Shown here piece by piece: positions 1 to 6,660 of a stretch of DNA of 7,838 nucleotides; positions within the stretch are counted from its first letter, which is position 1, and every line of letters begins with the position of its first letter. The stretch covers positions 1 through 7,838 of the forward strand of contig JAPKCE010000076.1 in the NCBI GenBank assembly GCA_028823075.1, written 5' to 3'. Under the pieces are notes generated by a model, which worked only from the letters and a program-made list of their open reading frames with translations, was not told the origin of the DNA and searched no databases. Source of the stretch: Myxococcota bacterium (GTDB lineage Bacteria; Myxococcota; UBA4151). The position numbers were made by a program, and so were the translations under genes.

Positions 1-20
1 CTTTGCGGCTTCGCCGAAAG
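1..20. other. Short GC-rich hairpin at the left edge
   Basis: Bases 1-9 pair with bases 13-20: CTTT with AAAG and CGGC with GCCG, around a 3-base loop, with G5 bulged. It is not followed by a T run on the + strand. It could be part of a terminator for a gene read from the right, an RNA structure in an upstream transcript, or chance in GC-rich DNA. The pairing is visible in the sequence; the role is unknown. Confidence 0.35.
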
Positions 21-24
21 GGGG

Positions 25-55
25 CTTGGGACCGGGTGGCCTAAGAATGTTTTTT
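25..55 (+). terminator. Possible Rho-independent terminator of an upstream transcript
   Basis: CTTGGG (25-30) can pair with CCTAAG (40-45) through six pairs, one of them G-U. The stem extends by CC (32-33) with GG (38-39) past a bulged A31, leaving a 4-base loop. Four bases after the stem there is a run of six T (50-55). This arrangement fits an intrinsic terminator on the + strand, ending a gene that lies left of the window and insulating the operon. The stem is moderate and the T run slightly displaced, so termination may be partial. Confidence 0.4.
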
Positions 56-87
56 CGAAGCTCGACGGGATTGTCCGCCCGACGAGC

Positions 88-110
88 GGCGGGGGAGCGG
101 GGTTCGGGGG
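88..110 (+). other. G-rich tract with G-quadruplex potential
   Basis: Three G runs of 5, 4 and 5 bases lie at 91-95, 99-102 and 106-110, separated by 3-base linkers and preceded by GG at 88-89. A two-tetrad quadruplex is possible on the + strand; a three-tetrad one would need a bulge or an extra run. The tract lies upstream of the operon. It is flanked by CTCGAC (61-66) and GTCGAG (112-117), which are complementary and could close a larger stem. No function can be assigned from sequence alone. Confidence 0.3.
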
Positions 111-117
111 TGTCGAG

Positions 118-146
118 TTAACTGTTAGCGAGCGGTCTGGTATTGC
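118..146 (+). promoter_or_regulatory. Weak sigma70-like promoter candidate for the operon
   Basis: TTAACT (118-123) matches the -35 consensus at 4 of 6 positions. TATTGC (141-146) follows after exactly 17 bases and matches the -10 consensus at 3 of 6, with an upstream TGG that would make an extended -10. Transcription would start near 153, just before the possible GTG at 159 and about 80 bases before the preferred ATG at 234. The match is weak and could be chance. Confidence 0.22.
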
Positions 147-233
147 AAAGCAGTTCTTGTGATCTTTGGCCCATCAGGACAAATACTGCAGCCGGCTTTT
201 GTAACGCTCGGCCCTAACGAAAAGCGAGCGGAT

Positions 234-1619
234 ATGAACCCCATTCAGCGCAGTTATTCACCGATTGATGGCAGTTTGTATGTTGAGCGTGAACTGGCTT
301 CGGACACTATAATTAACCGGGTTTTAGATGCCTCAGTTGGCGCCCAAAATGTTTGGCGTAAGACACCGTTGAACGAGCGCATAACGGCGTTGACCGCCAT
401 GGTCGAAGCTTTCGTCGCCAACAAGGATGACATCGCCGAAGAGATCACCCGTCAGATGGGTCGTCCTTTGAGTCATAGCCCCTGGGAAGTGGACGGTTTT
501 GAAGATCGTGCCTTAACCATGTTGGCTAAGGCCGGGATGGCGCTTGCCGATGTCGTACCGACAGCCATCGACGGTTTTACTCGCTTTGTTCGGCGCGAAC
601 CTTTGGGCGTCGTTCTCACTTTAGCGCCTTGGAATTATCCGTACCTTTGCGCGGTTAACGCCATCATTCCAGCGATGGCTGCTGGCAATACGGTCGTTCT
701 TAAGCATTCGGCGCAAACGCCGCTCTGCGCCGAGCGTTTGCAGCAGGCGGCCGATGCCGCGGGCCTGCCGGCCGGCGTGTTCCAGACCCTCCATTGCAGC
801 CACGACAGCGTGGCGAGCATGGTCGCTGATTCGCGTGTCGATTACGTCGCTTTCACCGGCTCGGTCGATGGCGGTGTGGCGGTGAGCCGCGCGGGTGCCG
901 GTCGCTTCATCGCCATGGGTATGGAACTCGGCGGTAAAGACCCTGCCTATGTGCGCGCGGACGCCAAGCTTGATCATGCGGCGCCGAATCTTGTCGAAGG
1001 CGCATTTTTTAACTCGGGTCAGAGCTGTTGCGGAATCGAACGGATCTATGTGCACGAGACGATCTTTGACAACTTTGTTGAGCGTTACGTCGCTGGGGTG
1101 AACGCTTATACCCTAGGCGACCCGCTGTTGGCTTCGAGCGACCTTGGGCCGATGGTGCGAGCCTCGGCGGCCGACCATGTGCGCGGGCAGACCGCCCAAG
1201 CGCTTGCCGCGGGTGCCAAAGCGCTTATCTCGAAGAGTAATTTCGCCGCCGCCGATGAAGCTGTCTATTTGGCTCCCCAAGTGTTGGTCGATGTCGATCA
1301 TTCGATGGCCATTATGCGTGAGGAAAGCTTTGGTCCTGTCATTGGTATTATGAAGGTCAGCGGCGACGCCGAGGCGCTGCGTTTGATGAACGATTCGCGA
1401 TACGGGCTCACCGCAAGTGTTTGGACTCAAGATCAAGATGCCGGCTTGGCGCTCGCCAGCGAACTCGAAACCGGCACGGTCTTTATGAACCGCTGCGATT
1501 ACCTCGACCCCCATTTGGCTTGGGTCGGCGTCAAAGATTCGGGGCGCGGTTGTACGCTCTCAAGCATCGGTTATGAGAACTTAACCCGTCCCAAGTCCTT
1601 TCATCTTCGTAGCGTTTAG
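234..1619 (+). CDS. NAD(P)-dependent aldehyde dehydrogenase (ALDH superfamily)
   Basis: A soluble cytoplasmic enzyme that oxidises an aldehyde to its carboxylic acid with NAD or NADP. From the ATG at 234 it has 461 residues, normal for the family. Visible landmarks: APWNYP at 131-136, with the oxyanion-hole Asn at 134; the cofactor Lys at 157 in VLKHSAQTP; FTGS at 207-210 in the Rossmann domain; the general-base Glu231 in MELGGKDP; the nucleophile Cys265 in NSGQSCCG, followed by a second Cys; and EESFGPV near 363-369, with cofactor-binding Glu364 and Phe366. The frame is open back to a GTG at 159, but the 25 extra residues do not resemble ALDH, whereas the ATG start leads directly into SPIDGSLYVER, a usual N-terminal ALDH stretch. 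The ribosome site before 234 is weak. It is the first gene of a four-gene operon, and the next gene's alcohol dehydrogenase probably supplies the aldehyde. A betaine-aldehyde or amino-aldehyde substrate is inference; semialdehydes are alternatives. Confidence 0.93.
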   Translation: MNPIQRSYSPIDGSLYVERELASDTIINRVLDASVGAQNVWRKTPLNERITALTAMVEAFVANKDDIAEEITRQMGRPLSHSPWEVDGFEDRALTMLAKAGMALADVVPTAIDGFTRFVRREPLGVVLTLAPWNYPYLCAVNAIIPAMAAGNTVVLKHSAQTPLCAERLQQAADAAGLPAGVFQTLHCSHDSVASMVADSRVDYVAFTGSVDGGVAVSRAGAGRFIAMGMELGGKDPAYVRADAKLDHAAPNLVEGAFFNSGQSCCGIERIYVHETIFDNFVERYVAGVNAYTLGDPLLASSDLGPMVRASAADHVRGQTAQALAAGAKALISKSNFAAADEAVYLAPQVLVDVDHSMAIMREESFGPVIGIMKVSGDAEALRLMNDSRYGLTASVWTQDQDAGLALASELETGTVFMNRCDYLDPHLAWVGVKDSGRGCTLSSIGYENLTRPKSFHLRSV

Positions 1620-1622
1620 GAG
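1618..1622 (+). promoter_or_regulatory. Ribosome binding site AGGAG on the upstream stop codon
   Basis: AGGAG overlaps the TAG stop of the aldehyde dehydrogenase gene and lies 5 bases before the ATG at 1628. It is the clearest Shine-Dalgarno sequence in the window. Its position means that ribosomes ending on gene 1 sit directly on the initiation site of gene 2. Confidence 0.75.
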
Positions 1623-1627
1623 CGACA

Positions 1628-2797
1628 ATGAACGTATCCGGTAATTGGAATTTCCCCACGCCCATCCGCTTTGGTCCAGGCTCCATCAAGGAACTTCCGG
1701 CTGCCTGCCGTGAGCTGGGAATGAGTCATCCGCTGTTGGTCACCGACCCGGGGTTGGCCGGTCTGCCCATCGTCGAAGAGGCGCTAAACATCTGTCGAGA
1801 AGCTGGTCTTCCGGTGGGTCTGTTTTCGAATATGCAAGGCAACCCCGAGGGTGATTGTGTGGATCGCGGCACGACGTTTTTACGTCAGCACGGGCACGAT
1901 GGCGTCATTGCTTTTGGTGGCGGCTCGGCGCTCGATGTGGGCAAGGCCGTCGCCTTGATGGCGGGTCAGAAGCGTCCCCTCTGGGATTTTGAAGACTCCG
2001 GCGACAATTGGACCCGCGTTGACGAGGCGGCGATGGTGCCCTGTGTCGCCGTGCCAACCACTTCGGGTACGGGCTCCGAAGTGGGTCGCTGTTCGGTGAT
2101 CACAAAGGCTGACGAACACCGGAAAGTGATCATCTTCCACGCCAATATGTTGCCCGCTCGCGTCATCTGCGACCCTGCTTTGACCGTGGGTTTACCAGCA
2201 AAAATTACGGCAGCAGTTGGCATGGACGCCCTGAGTCATAATCTCGAGGCCTTCTGCGCTCCCGGCTACCATCCGATGGCCGATGGCATCGCTTTGGAGG
2301 GGATGCGCAAAGTGGCTGTGGCCTTGGAACGCGCCTACGTCGATGGCAACGATATCGAAGCGCGCGCCGATATGATGATCGCCTCGACCATGGGAGCGAC
2401 AGCCTTTCAAAAGGGGCTCGGTGCCATGCATTCCATGAGCCATCCGGTGGGTGCGGTGCTGGGCGCGCATCATGGGCTCTGCAACGCTGTCTTTATGCCT
2501 TATGTGCTTGGCTTTAACCGCCCGGCCATCGGTGAGCGGATGGATCATCTGGCGCGTTTTCTCAACCTTCCGGGCGACGGCTTCGATGCGGTACTGACGT
2601 GGGTGCTCGGTCTGCGTCACGGTCTTGGAATTGCTCATAGCAGCTCGGCGCTAGGGGTCATCTCCGAGGAGATCCCTTTACTCGCTCGTATGGGTGCCGA
2701 AGATCCCACTGCCGGAACGAACCCGGTTGCCTTAACCCCTGAGAATCTTACATCGTTGTTCGAGCAGAGTTTACGTGGCGAGGTGGTGGTGCTTTGA
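1628..2797 (+). CDS. Iron-containing (group III) alcohol dehydrogenase
   Basis: A soluble NAD(P)-dependent dehydrogenase of the Fe-ADH family (relatives include FucO, AdhB and 1,3-propanediol dehydrogenase), interconverting an alcohol and an aldehyde. It has 389 residues, the usual length. The N-terminal dinucleotide domain shows GGGSALDVGKA at 97-107 and the second signature TTSGTGSE at 144-151. All four metal ligands are present with FucO-like spacing: Asp200 in GMDAL, His204 in LSHNLE, His268 in AMHSMSH and His282 in HHGLCN, with the accessory active-site His272. The site therefore looks intact. The start has a strong AGGAG site 5 bases upstream. The stop overlaps the TTG start of the transporter gene by 4 bases. 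Next to an aldehyde dehydrogenase, it probably carries out the first step, alcohol to aldehyde. The substrate cannot be read from the sequence; ethanolamine-like, diol or hydroxy-acid substrates are all possible. Confidence 0.95.
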   Translation: MNVSGNWNFPTPIRFGPGSIKELPAACRELGMSHPLLVTDPGLAGLPIVEEALNICREAGLPVGLFSNMQGNPEGDCVDRGTTFLRQHGHDGVIAFGGGSALDVGKAVALMAGQKRPLWDFEDSGDNWTRVDEAAMVPCVAVPTTSGTGSEVGRCSVITKADEHRKVIIFHANMLPARVICDPALTVGLPAKITAAVGMDALSHNLEAFCAPGYHPMADGIALEGMRKVAVALERAYVDGNDIEARADMMIASTMGATAFQKGLGAMHSMSHPVGAVLGAHHGLCNAVFMPYVLGFNRPAIGERMDHLARFLNLPGDGFDAVLTWVLGLRHGLGIAHSSSALGVISEEIPLLARMGAEDPTAGTNPVALTPENLTSLFEQSLRGEVVVL

Positions 2798-4086
2798 TTC
2801 AAGAGCAACAGCTAAGCGAAATGAACCCGGTCATGACCATGTGGCGGCGACGAATCTTCGCCTCGACCTGGCTCTGTTATGTGGGACTTTATTTCTGTCG
2901 CAAGCCTTTCTATATCGCCAAAAAAGATCTGGGTGATGCGATGGCTTGGAGTGCTTCGGATCTGGGCCTGATTGGCAGCGCTTACCTTGTCGCTTATGCG
3001 GTAGGTCAGTTTCTCGCAGGCAGCGCAGGGACTAAGTTTGGTGCTCGGCGTTTGCTCATCGGCGGCATGGGCGTCTCGCTCATCGCTAACATCGCCTTCG
3101 GAATAACTAACGACCTTCCCACTTTTATCCTGTTCATGGTGATCAACGGTCTAGCTCAAGCGACGGGTTGGGCCGGTACCGTTAGTACCATGGCGAACTG
3201 GTTTCGGCGTAGCGAGCGCGGTACGGTGATGGGGCTGTGGGCCACTTGCTTTCAGGTGGGCGGAGTACTCGCTAACGGTTTAGCTGCTTTTGCGCTGGGA
3301 AAATGGGGCTTTCAATACAGCTTCTTTGGCGGCTCTTGCGCATTGTTTTTGATCATCATTTTCTTTGTCTTCAACCAGCGTAACGCGCCAGAAGACGTGG
3401 GCTTGGAATTGGCTGACCCCGACACCAGTCCCGACCCGACGGATGTGTCCCAAGCGACGGGCGGTTGGATGCAGCGCATCGGCTGGAACCAAACGATCCT
3501 CAACACGGTTTTACTCGTCGGCTGTTTCTATTTCTTCGTGAAATTTATCCGTTATGCACTGTGGTCTTGGGTGCCGTATTTTTTGGGCACCAACTATGCT
3601 CTCAAAGGCGACGAGGCAGGTTATATCTCCACCCTCTTTGATCTTTTTGGCATCGCGGGTTGCATCGCCGCTGGGTACCTTTCGGATAAGTATTTTAATG
3701 GTCGGCGCGCCAAGATTAGCTTTTACTTTCTTATCGCCATGGGCGGTGCCTGTCTGCTGATGTACTTTTTAGGGCAAGTCACCCTGACCCTGTTTGCCAT
3801 CTCCATCGCTTTGGTCGGCTTCACCCTTTATGGACCCGATGCCTTGATGACCGGAGCCGCGGCTCAGGATATTGGCGGCCGAGGGACTGCGCTGGCGGCA
3901 GGTATTATTAACGGCATGGGTTCCATCGGCGCCGTGGTTCAAGAGTTCGTCATCTCGGCCATGTTCGAATCGAGCGGTGGTGATTTGGGCCCCGTTTTTG
4001 GTTTGCTCGTCGGTGCCTCGGTCGGCGCTATCTTTGCGCTTGGGCTGGTGCTCTGGCGTAATCGCATAGGCATCAGCGACGTATGA
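2794..4086 (+). CDS. MFS transporter, organophosphate:phosphate antiporter (GlpT/UhpC-like) family
   Basis: An inner-membrane major facilitator protein of 430 residues with about 12 predicted helices (roughly 21-41, 55-75, 86-104, 109-130, 147-167, 174-194, 235-262, 277-297, 307-327, 329-350, 368-390, 400-422) and a hydrophilic central loop near 195-232. OPA family marks are YFCRKPFY at 33-40, where Arg36 occupies the place of the phosphate-binding Arg45 of GlpT; FIRYALWSW at 251-259, where Arg253 matches GlpT Arg269; and YGPDALMTG at 346-354. MFS motif-A-like loops are at about 75-88 and 294-306. I take the TTG at 2794 as start: it overlaps the upstream stop as TTGA, with GAGG 10 bases before it. 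The ATG at 2821 (nine residues shorter) has no clear ribosome site but remains possible. The gene also overlaps the next one by 4 bases. Related carriers exchange sugar phosphates or glycerol-3-phosphate for phosphate, or act as sensors such as UhpC. With catabolic genes on both sides, uptake of the pathway substrate is likelier. Confidence 0.9.
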   Translation: MIQEQQLSEMNPVMTMWRRRIFASTWLCYVGLYFCRKPFYIAKKDLGDAMAWSASDLGLIGSAYLVAYAVGQFLAGSAGTKFGARRLLIGGMGVSLIANIAFGITNDLPTFILFMVINGLAQATGWAGTVSTMANWFRRSERGTVMGLWATCFQVGGVLANGLAAFALGKWGFQYSFFGGSCALFLIIIFFVFNQRNAPEDVGLELADPDTSPDPTDVSQATGGWMQRIGWNQTILNTVLLVGCFYFFVKFIRYALWSWVPYFLGTNYALKGDEAGYISTLFDLFGIAGCIAAGYLSDKYFNGRRAKISFYFLIAMGGACLLMYFLGQVTLTLFAISIALVGFTLYGPDALMTGAAAQDIGGRGTALAAGIINGMGSIGAVVQEFVISAMFESSGGDLGPVFGLLVGASVGAIFALGLVLWRNRIGISDV

Positions 4087-6530
4087 CGAGCTTGCCGACC
4101 CAAGCGCGCTGTGTGGTTATCGGTGGTGGTATCATCGGCAGCTCGGTGGCTTATCACCTCACCAAGCTCGGTTGGACCGATACGCTGGTTGTCGAGCGCG
4201 GGCAGCTGACTTGCGGCTCGACCTTTCATGCGGCTGGCTTGGTCGGGCAACTGCGCAGTTCGGCGAACATCACCCAACTTCTAAAATACAGCGTTGAACT
4301 CTACGATAACCTGGAAGAGGATACCGGACAGGCCACTGGATGGAAGCAAAATGGTGGCTTGCGGCTGGCCTGCAACGCCGATCGCTGGATCGAGCTAAAA
4401 CGCCAGGCGACGACGGCGCGCAGTTTCGGCCTGCCCGTCGAATTACTGAGCCCTTCCGAAGCTCAAGCGTTGTGGCCCTTAATGGACGCATCCGACTTAG
4501 TCGGCGCTGCAGTTTTGCCCACCGACGGGCAAGCTAACCCATCGGATGTCACCATGGCGTTGGCCAAAGGAGCTCGGCAGCGCGGGGTTCGCATCGTCGA
4601 GAACTGCGCCGTGACGGGCATCGAAACTCACGAAGGCCGCGTGTCTGCTGTGCTCACCGAACAGGGCAGAATCGCTTGCGAGGTGGTGGTCAATTGCGCC
4701 GGGCAATGGGCGCGGGAACTCGGCGCTATGGTCGGCGTCGCGGTGCCGGTCTGTTCGGTCGAGCACCAGTATATGATCACTGAAGAGATACCCGGAATAA
4801 CACGTGATTTACCGACGCTTCGCGATCCCGATCGTCTGATCTACTTCAAAGAAGAGGTGGGAGGTTTGGTGATGGGTGGCTACGAAGCAAATCCCATCGC
4901 CTGGGCAAAGCAGGGAATCCCGCGCGGCTTTATCTTCTCGTTGCTGAGCAGCAACTTTGAGCATTTCGAAGGGCTCATGGAACAAGCTTTGATTCGAGTG
5001 CCCGCTTTGGCCGATGCTGGTGTTCGCCAGTTAATTAACGGCCCCGAAGCTTTCACCCCGGACGGAAGCTTCATTCTCGGCGAGGCGCCCTCGCTCAAAG
5101 GGTTTTATGTGGGCGCTGGCTTTAATGCCTACGGAATTGCCGCAGCTGGCGGCGCCGGGCGAGCCCTCGCCGAATGGATCGTGGCGGGGGAGCCGACAAT
5201 GGACCTTTGGCCGGTCGATATCCGTCGGTTTCACGAGCATCATGGGGACATCGAATGGGTGCGCGAGCGAACTCTTGAGCTCTACGCCAAGCATTACACC
5301 ATGAGCTGGCCGCTGGAAGAGCATGACTCGGCGCGGCCCAGACGGGTGTCGCCTTTATACTCCCGGTTGCAGGCTGCAGGGGCATGTTTTGGCGAGAAGC
5401 TCGGTTGGGAGCGGCCGAATTGGTTTGCCCCGCCCGGCACCAAGCCAGTCGATCGCTATTCGTTTAGCGAACCGAACTGGGAACAAGCTGTGCGCCGTGA
5501 GCATCTAGCCTGCCGAGAGTCGGTGGCGATTTTTGATCAAAGCTCCTTCGCTAAATTTGAAATGAGCGGTGCCGACGCTGAACAGGCGTTGAGTTGGATC
5601 TGTGCCAACGATGTGACCGCGCCGCCCGGCAAATTGGTCTACACTCAGATGCTCAATCGGCGAGGCGGGATCGAATGCGATTTGACGGTCGCTCGCCTCG
5701 CCCAGGACCGATTTTACCTGGTCACCGGCACCGGCTTTTCGACTCATGATTTCCACTGGATTCGTAGCAATATCCCCGCGGGTCTCGATGCTCATTTGAG
5801 CGACGTTACGGGCGATTACGCGGTGTTGGCGCTCATGGGGCCTAAAGCGCGTCAGGTTTTGAGCGCGATTTGCGACGACGATCTGAGCAACGAGGCCTTC
5901 GGTTTCGCTCAGCAGCGTGAGATTGGTGTGACTGACTTTTCTGTGCGCGCTTTGCGCCTAACCTATGTCGGGGAGCTCGGCTGGGAATTGCATGTGCCCA
6001 CGGCTCAGGCCGGCAAGCTCTATGATCTATTAATGCAAGCCGGCGCCGCTTTTGGCATCGTTAACGCCGGCTACCGCGCCATTGAAACCTTGCGTTTGGA
6101 AAAAGGCTATCGCGCTTGGCCGGGTGAGGTGGGCCCCGATCATACCCCGCTGGAAGCCGGGTTAAGCTGGGCCGTTAAGCTCAAGACCGAGCAGGCCTTT
6201 GTTGGTCGCGAAGCGCTTGAGAAACAGCGTGTTAACGGACTGAATAAGAAGCTTGCCTGCTTTGTCATCGATGACCCCAAGCAGCGCTTATGGGGGCGAG
6301 AAACAATCCTGCGCAACGGCGAGCCCGTGGGCTGGCTGAGCAGCGCGGGCTTCGCTCACAGCGCCGGCGTTTGGATCGGATATGGGTATGTGCGGCAGCC
6401 AGACATCAAGGTCGACCGCGCCTTTCTCGAAGCCGGCTCGTACGAACTCGAAATCGCCACCGAGAGCGTGCCGGCTCGCCTGGTCTTTGGCGCCTTGATC
6501 GATCCTCTCGGTCTGCGGGTTCGTTCGTAG
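4083..6530 (+). CDS. FAD-dependent dimethylglycine/sarcosine dehydrogenase-type oxidoreductase fused to a GcvT-like folate domain
   Basis: An 815-residue cytoplasmic protein with the order of the DMGDH/SARDH family. An N-terminal DAO-type FAD domain (about 8-370) has GGGIIGS at 14-20, a GSTFHAAGL segment at 45-53 with His49 at the place of the covalent flavin histidine, VNCAGQWA at 203-210, and the FAD-closing GAGFNAYGIAAAGGAG at 344-359. A linker domain follows (about 371-450, beginning PTMDLWPVDIRRF), then a GcvT-like aminomethyltransferase region (about 455-815) with GGIECDLTV at 528-536, where Asp533 corresponds to the conserved folate-side aspartate, and LTYVGELGWEL at 626-636. Family members oxidise N-methyl amines and transfer the methyl-derived carbon to tetrahydrofolate as methylene-THF, usually feeding electrons to ETF or oxygen. 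The start ATG overlaps the transporter stop (ATGA); its own ribosome site is weak (AGG 12 bases away), so coupling is likely. Dimethylglycine, sarcosine or methylaminobutyrate are all possible substrates. The family call is firm. Confidence 0.93.
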   Translation: MTSLPTQARCVVIGGGIIGSSVAYHLTKLGWTDTLVVERGQLTCGSTFHAAGLVGQLRSSANITQLLKYSVELYDNLEEDTGQATGWKQNGGLRLACNADRWIELKRQATTARSFGLPVELLSPSEAQALWPLMDASDLVGAAVLPTDGQANPSDVTMALAKGARQRGVRIVENCAVTGIETHEGRVSAVLTEQGRIACEVVVNCAGQWARELGAMVGVAVPVCSVEHQYMITEEIPGITRDLPTLRDPDRLIYFKEEVGGLVMGGYEANPIAWAKQGIPRGFIFSLLSSNFEHFEGLMEQALIRVPALADAGVRQLINGPEAFTPDGSFILGEAPSLKGFYVGAGFNAYGIAAAGGAGRALAEWIVAGEPTMDLWPVDIRRFHEHHGDIEWVRERTLELYAKHYTMSWPLEEHDSARPRRVSPLYSRLQAAGACFGEKLGWERPNWFAPPGTKPVDRYSFSEPNWEQAVRREHLACRESVAIFDQSSFAKFEMSGADAEQALSWICANDVTAPPGKLVYTQMLNRRGGIECDLTVARLAQDRFYLVTGTGFSTHDFHWIRSNIPAGLDAHLSDVTGDYAVLALMGPKARQVLSAICDDDLSNEAFGFAQQREIGVTDFSVRALRLTYVGELGWELHVPTAQAGKLYDLLMQAGAAFGIVNAGYRAIETLRLEKGYRAWPGEVGPDHTPLEAGLSWAVKLKTEQAFVGREALEKQRVNGLNKKLACFVIDDPKQRLWGRETILRNGEPVGWLSSAGFAHSAGVWIGYGYVRQPDIKVDRAFLEAGSYELEIATESVPARLVFGALIDPLGLRVRS

Positions 6531-6612
6531 GGTGGGATGAAATTTTGTTACCCCTTCCGCGAAACACTCATTGGCCGTTACTGAGCCTTTTAGACTGAGC
6601 TTGGGATGCCCT
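6531..6612 (+). other. Intergenic gap after the operon, with a short direct repeat
   Basis: This 82-base stretch separates the operon from the lipoprotein gene. ACTGAGC occurs twice, at 6580-6586 and 6594-6600, seven bases apart; this could be an operator half-site pair or chance. GGGT (6530-6533) and ACCC (6550-6553) could form only a weak stem with a long loop and no T run, so I see no convincing terminator. No good promoter pair is visible. GGGAT at 6603-6607 may be a weak ribosome site for the ATG at 6613. Confidence 0.3.
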
Positions 6613-6660
6613 ATGAATCGACTGTTTTTAGTCTCAGGTATAACCCTGATTTTATCCTGC
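6613..6660 (+). other. Lipoprotein signal peptide with lipobox
   Basis: Residues 1-15 comprise a short n-region with Arg3, a hydrophobic core (LFLVSGITLIL) and Ser15 before Cys16. The lipobox reads I-L-S-C. Leu at -2 is less usual than Ala, Ser, Thr or Val, but Ile at -3 and Ser at -1 fit. The residues after Cys are Gly-Gly-Asp. The signal supports 6613 as the true start and predicts export and lipidation. Confidence 0.75.

Noticed and set aside
159..233. 25-residue N-terminal extension of the aldehyde dehydrogenase from GTG
   Set aside because: It does not resemble the ALDH N-terminus, while the ATG at 234 leads directly into typical family sequence. It is kept as an alternative in the findings because of the GTGA overlap.
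621..1055. 144-codon - strand open reading inside the aldehyde dehydrogenase gene
   Set aside because: It lies antisense to the catalytic core of a clearly real gene; long antisense frames are expected in GC-rich coding DNA.
6530..6553. Possible terminator after the FAD enzyme gene
   Set aside because: Only a 4-pair stem (GGGT/ACCC) with a loop of about 16 bases and no T run; too weak to call.
6290..6598. 102-codon Arg-rich + strand open reading across the end of the FAD enzyme gene
   Set aside because: It overlaps the conserved C-terminus of the FAD/GcvT protein in another frame, has Arg-rich shadow composition, and shows no recognisable motif.
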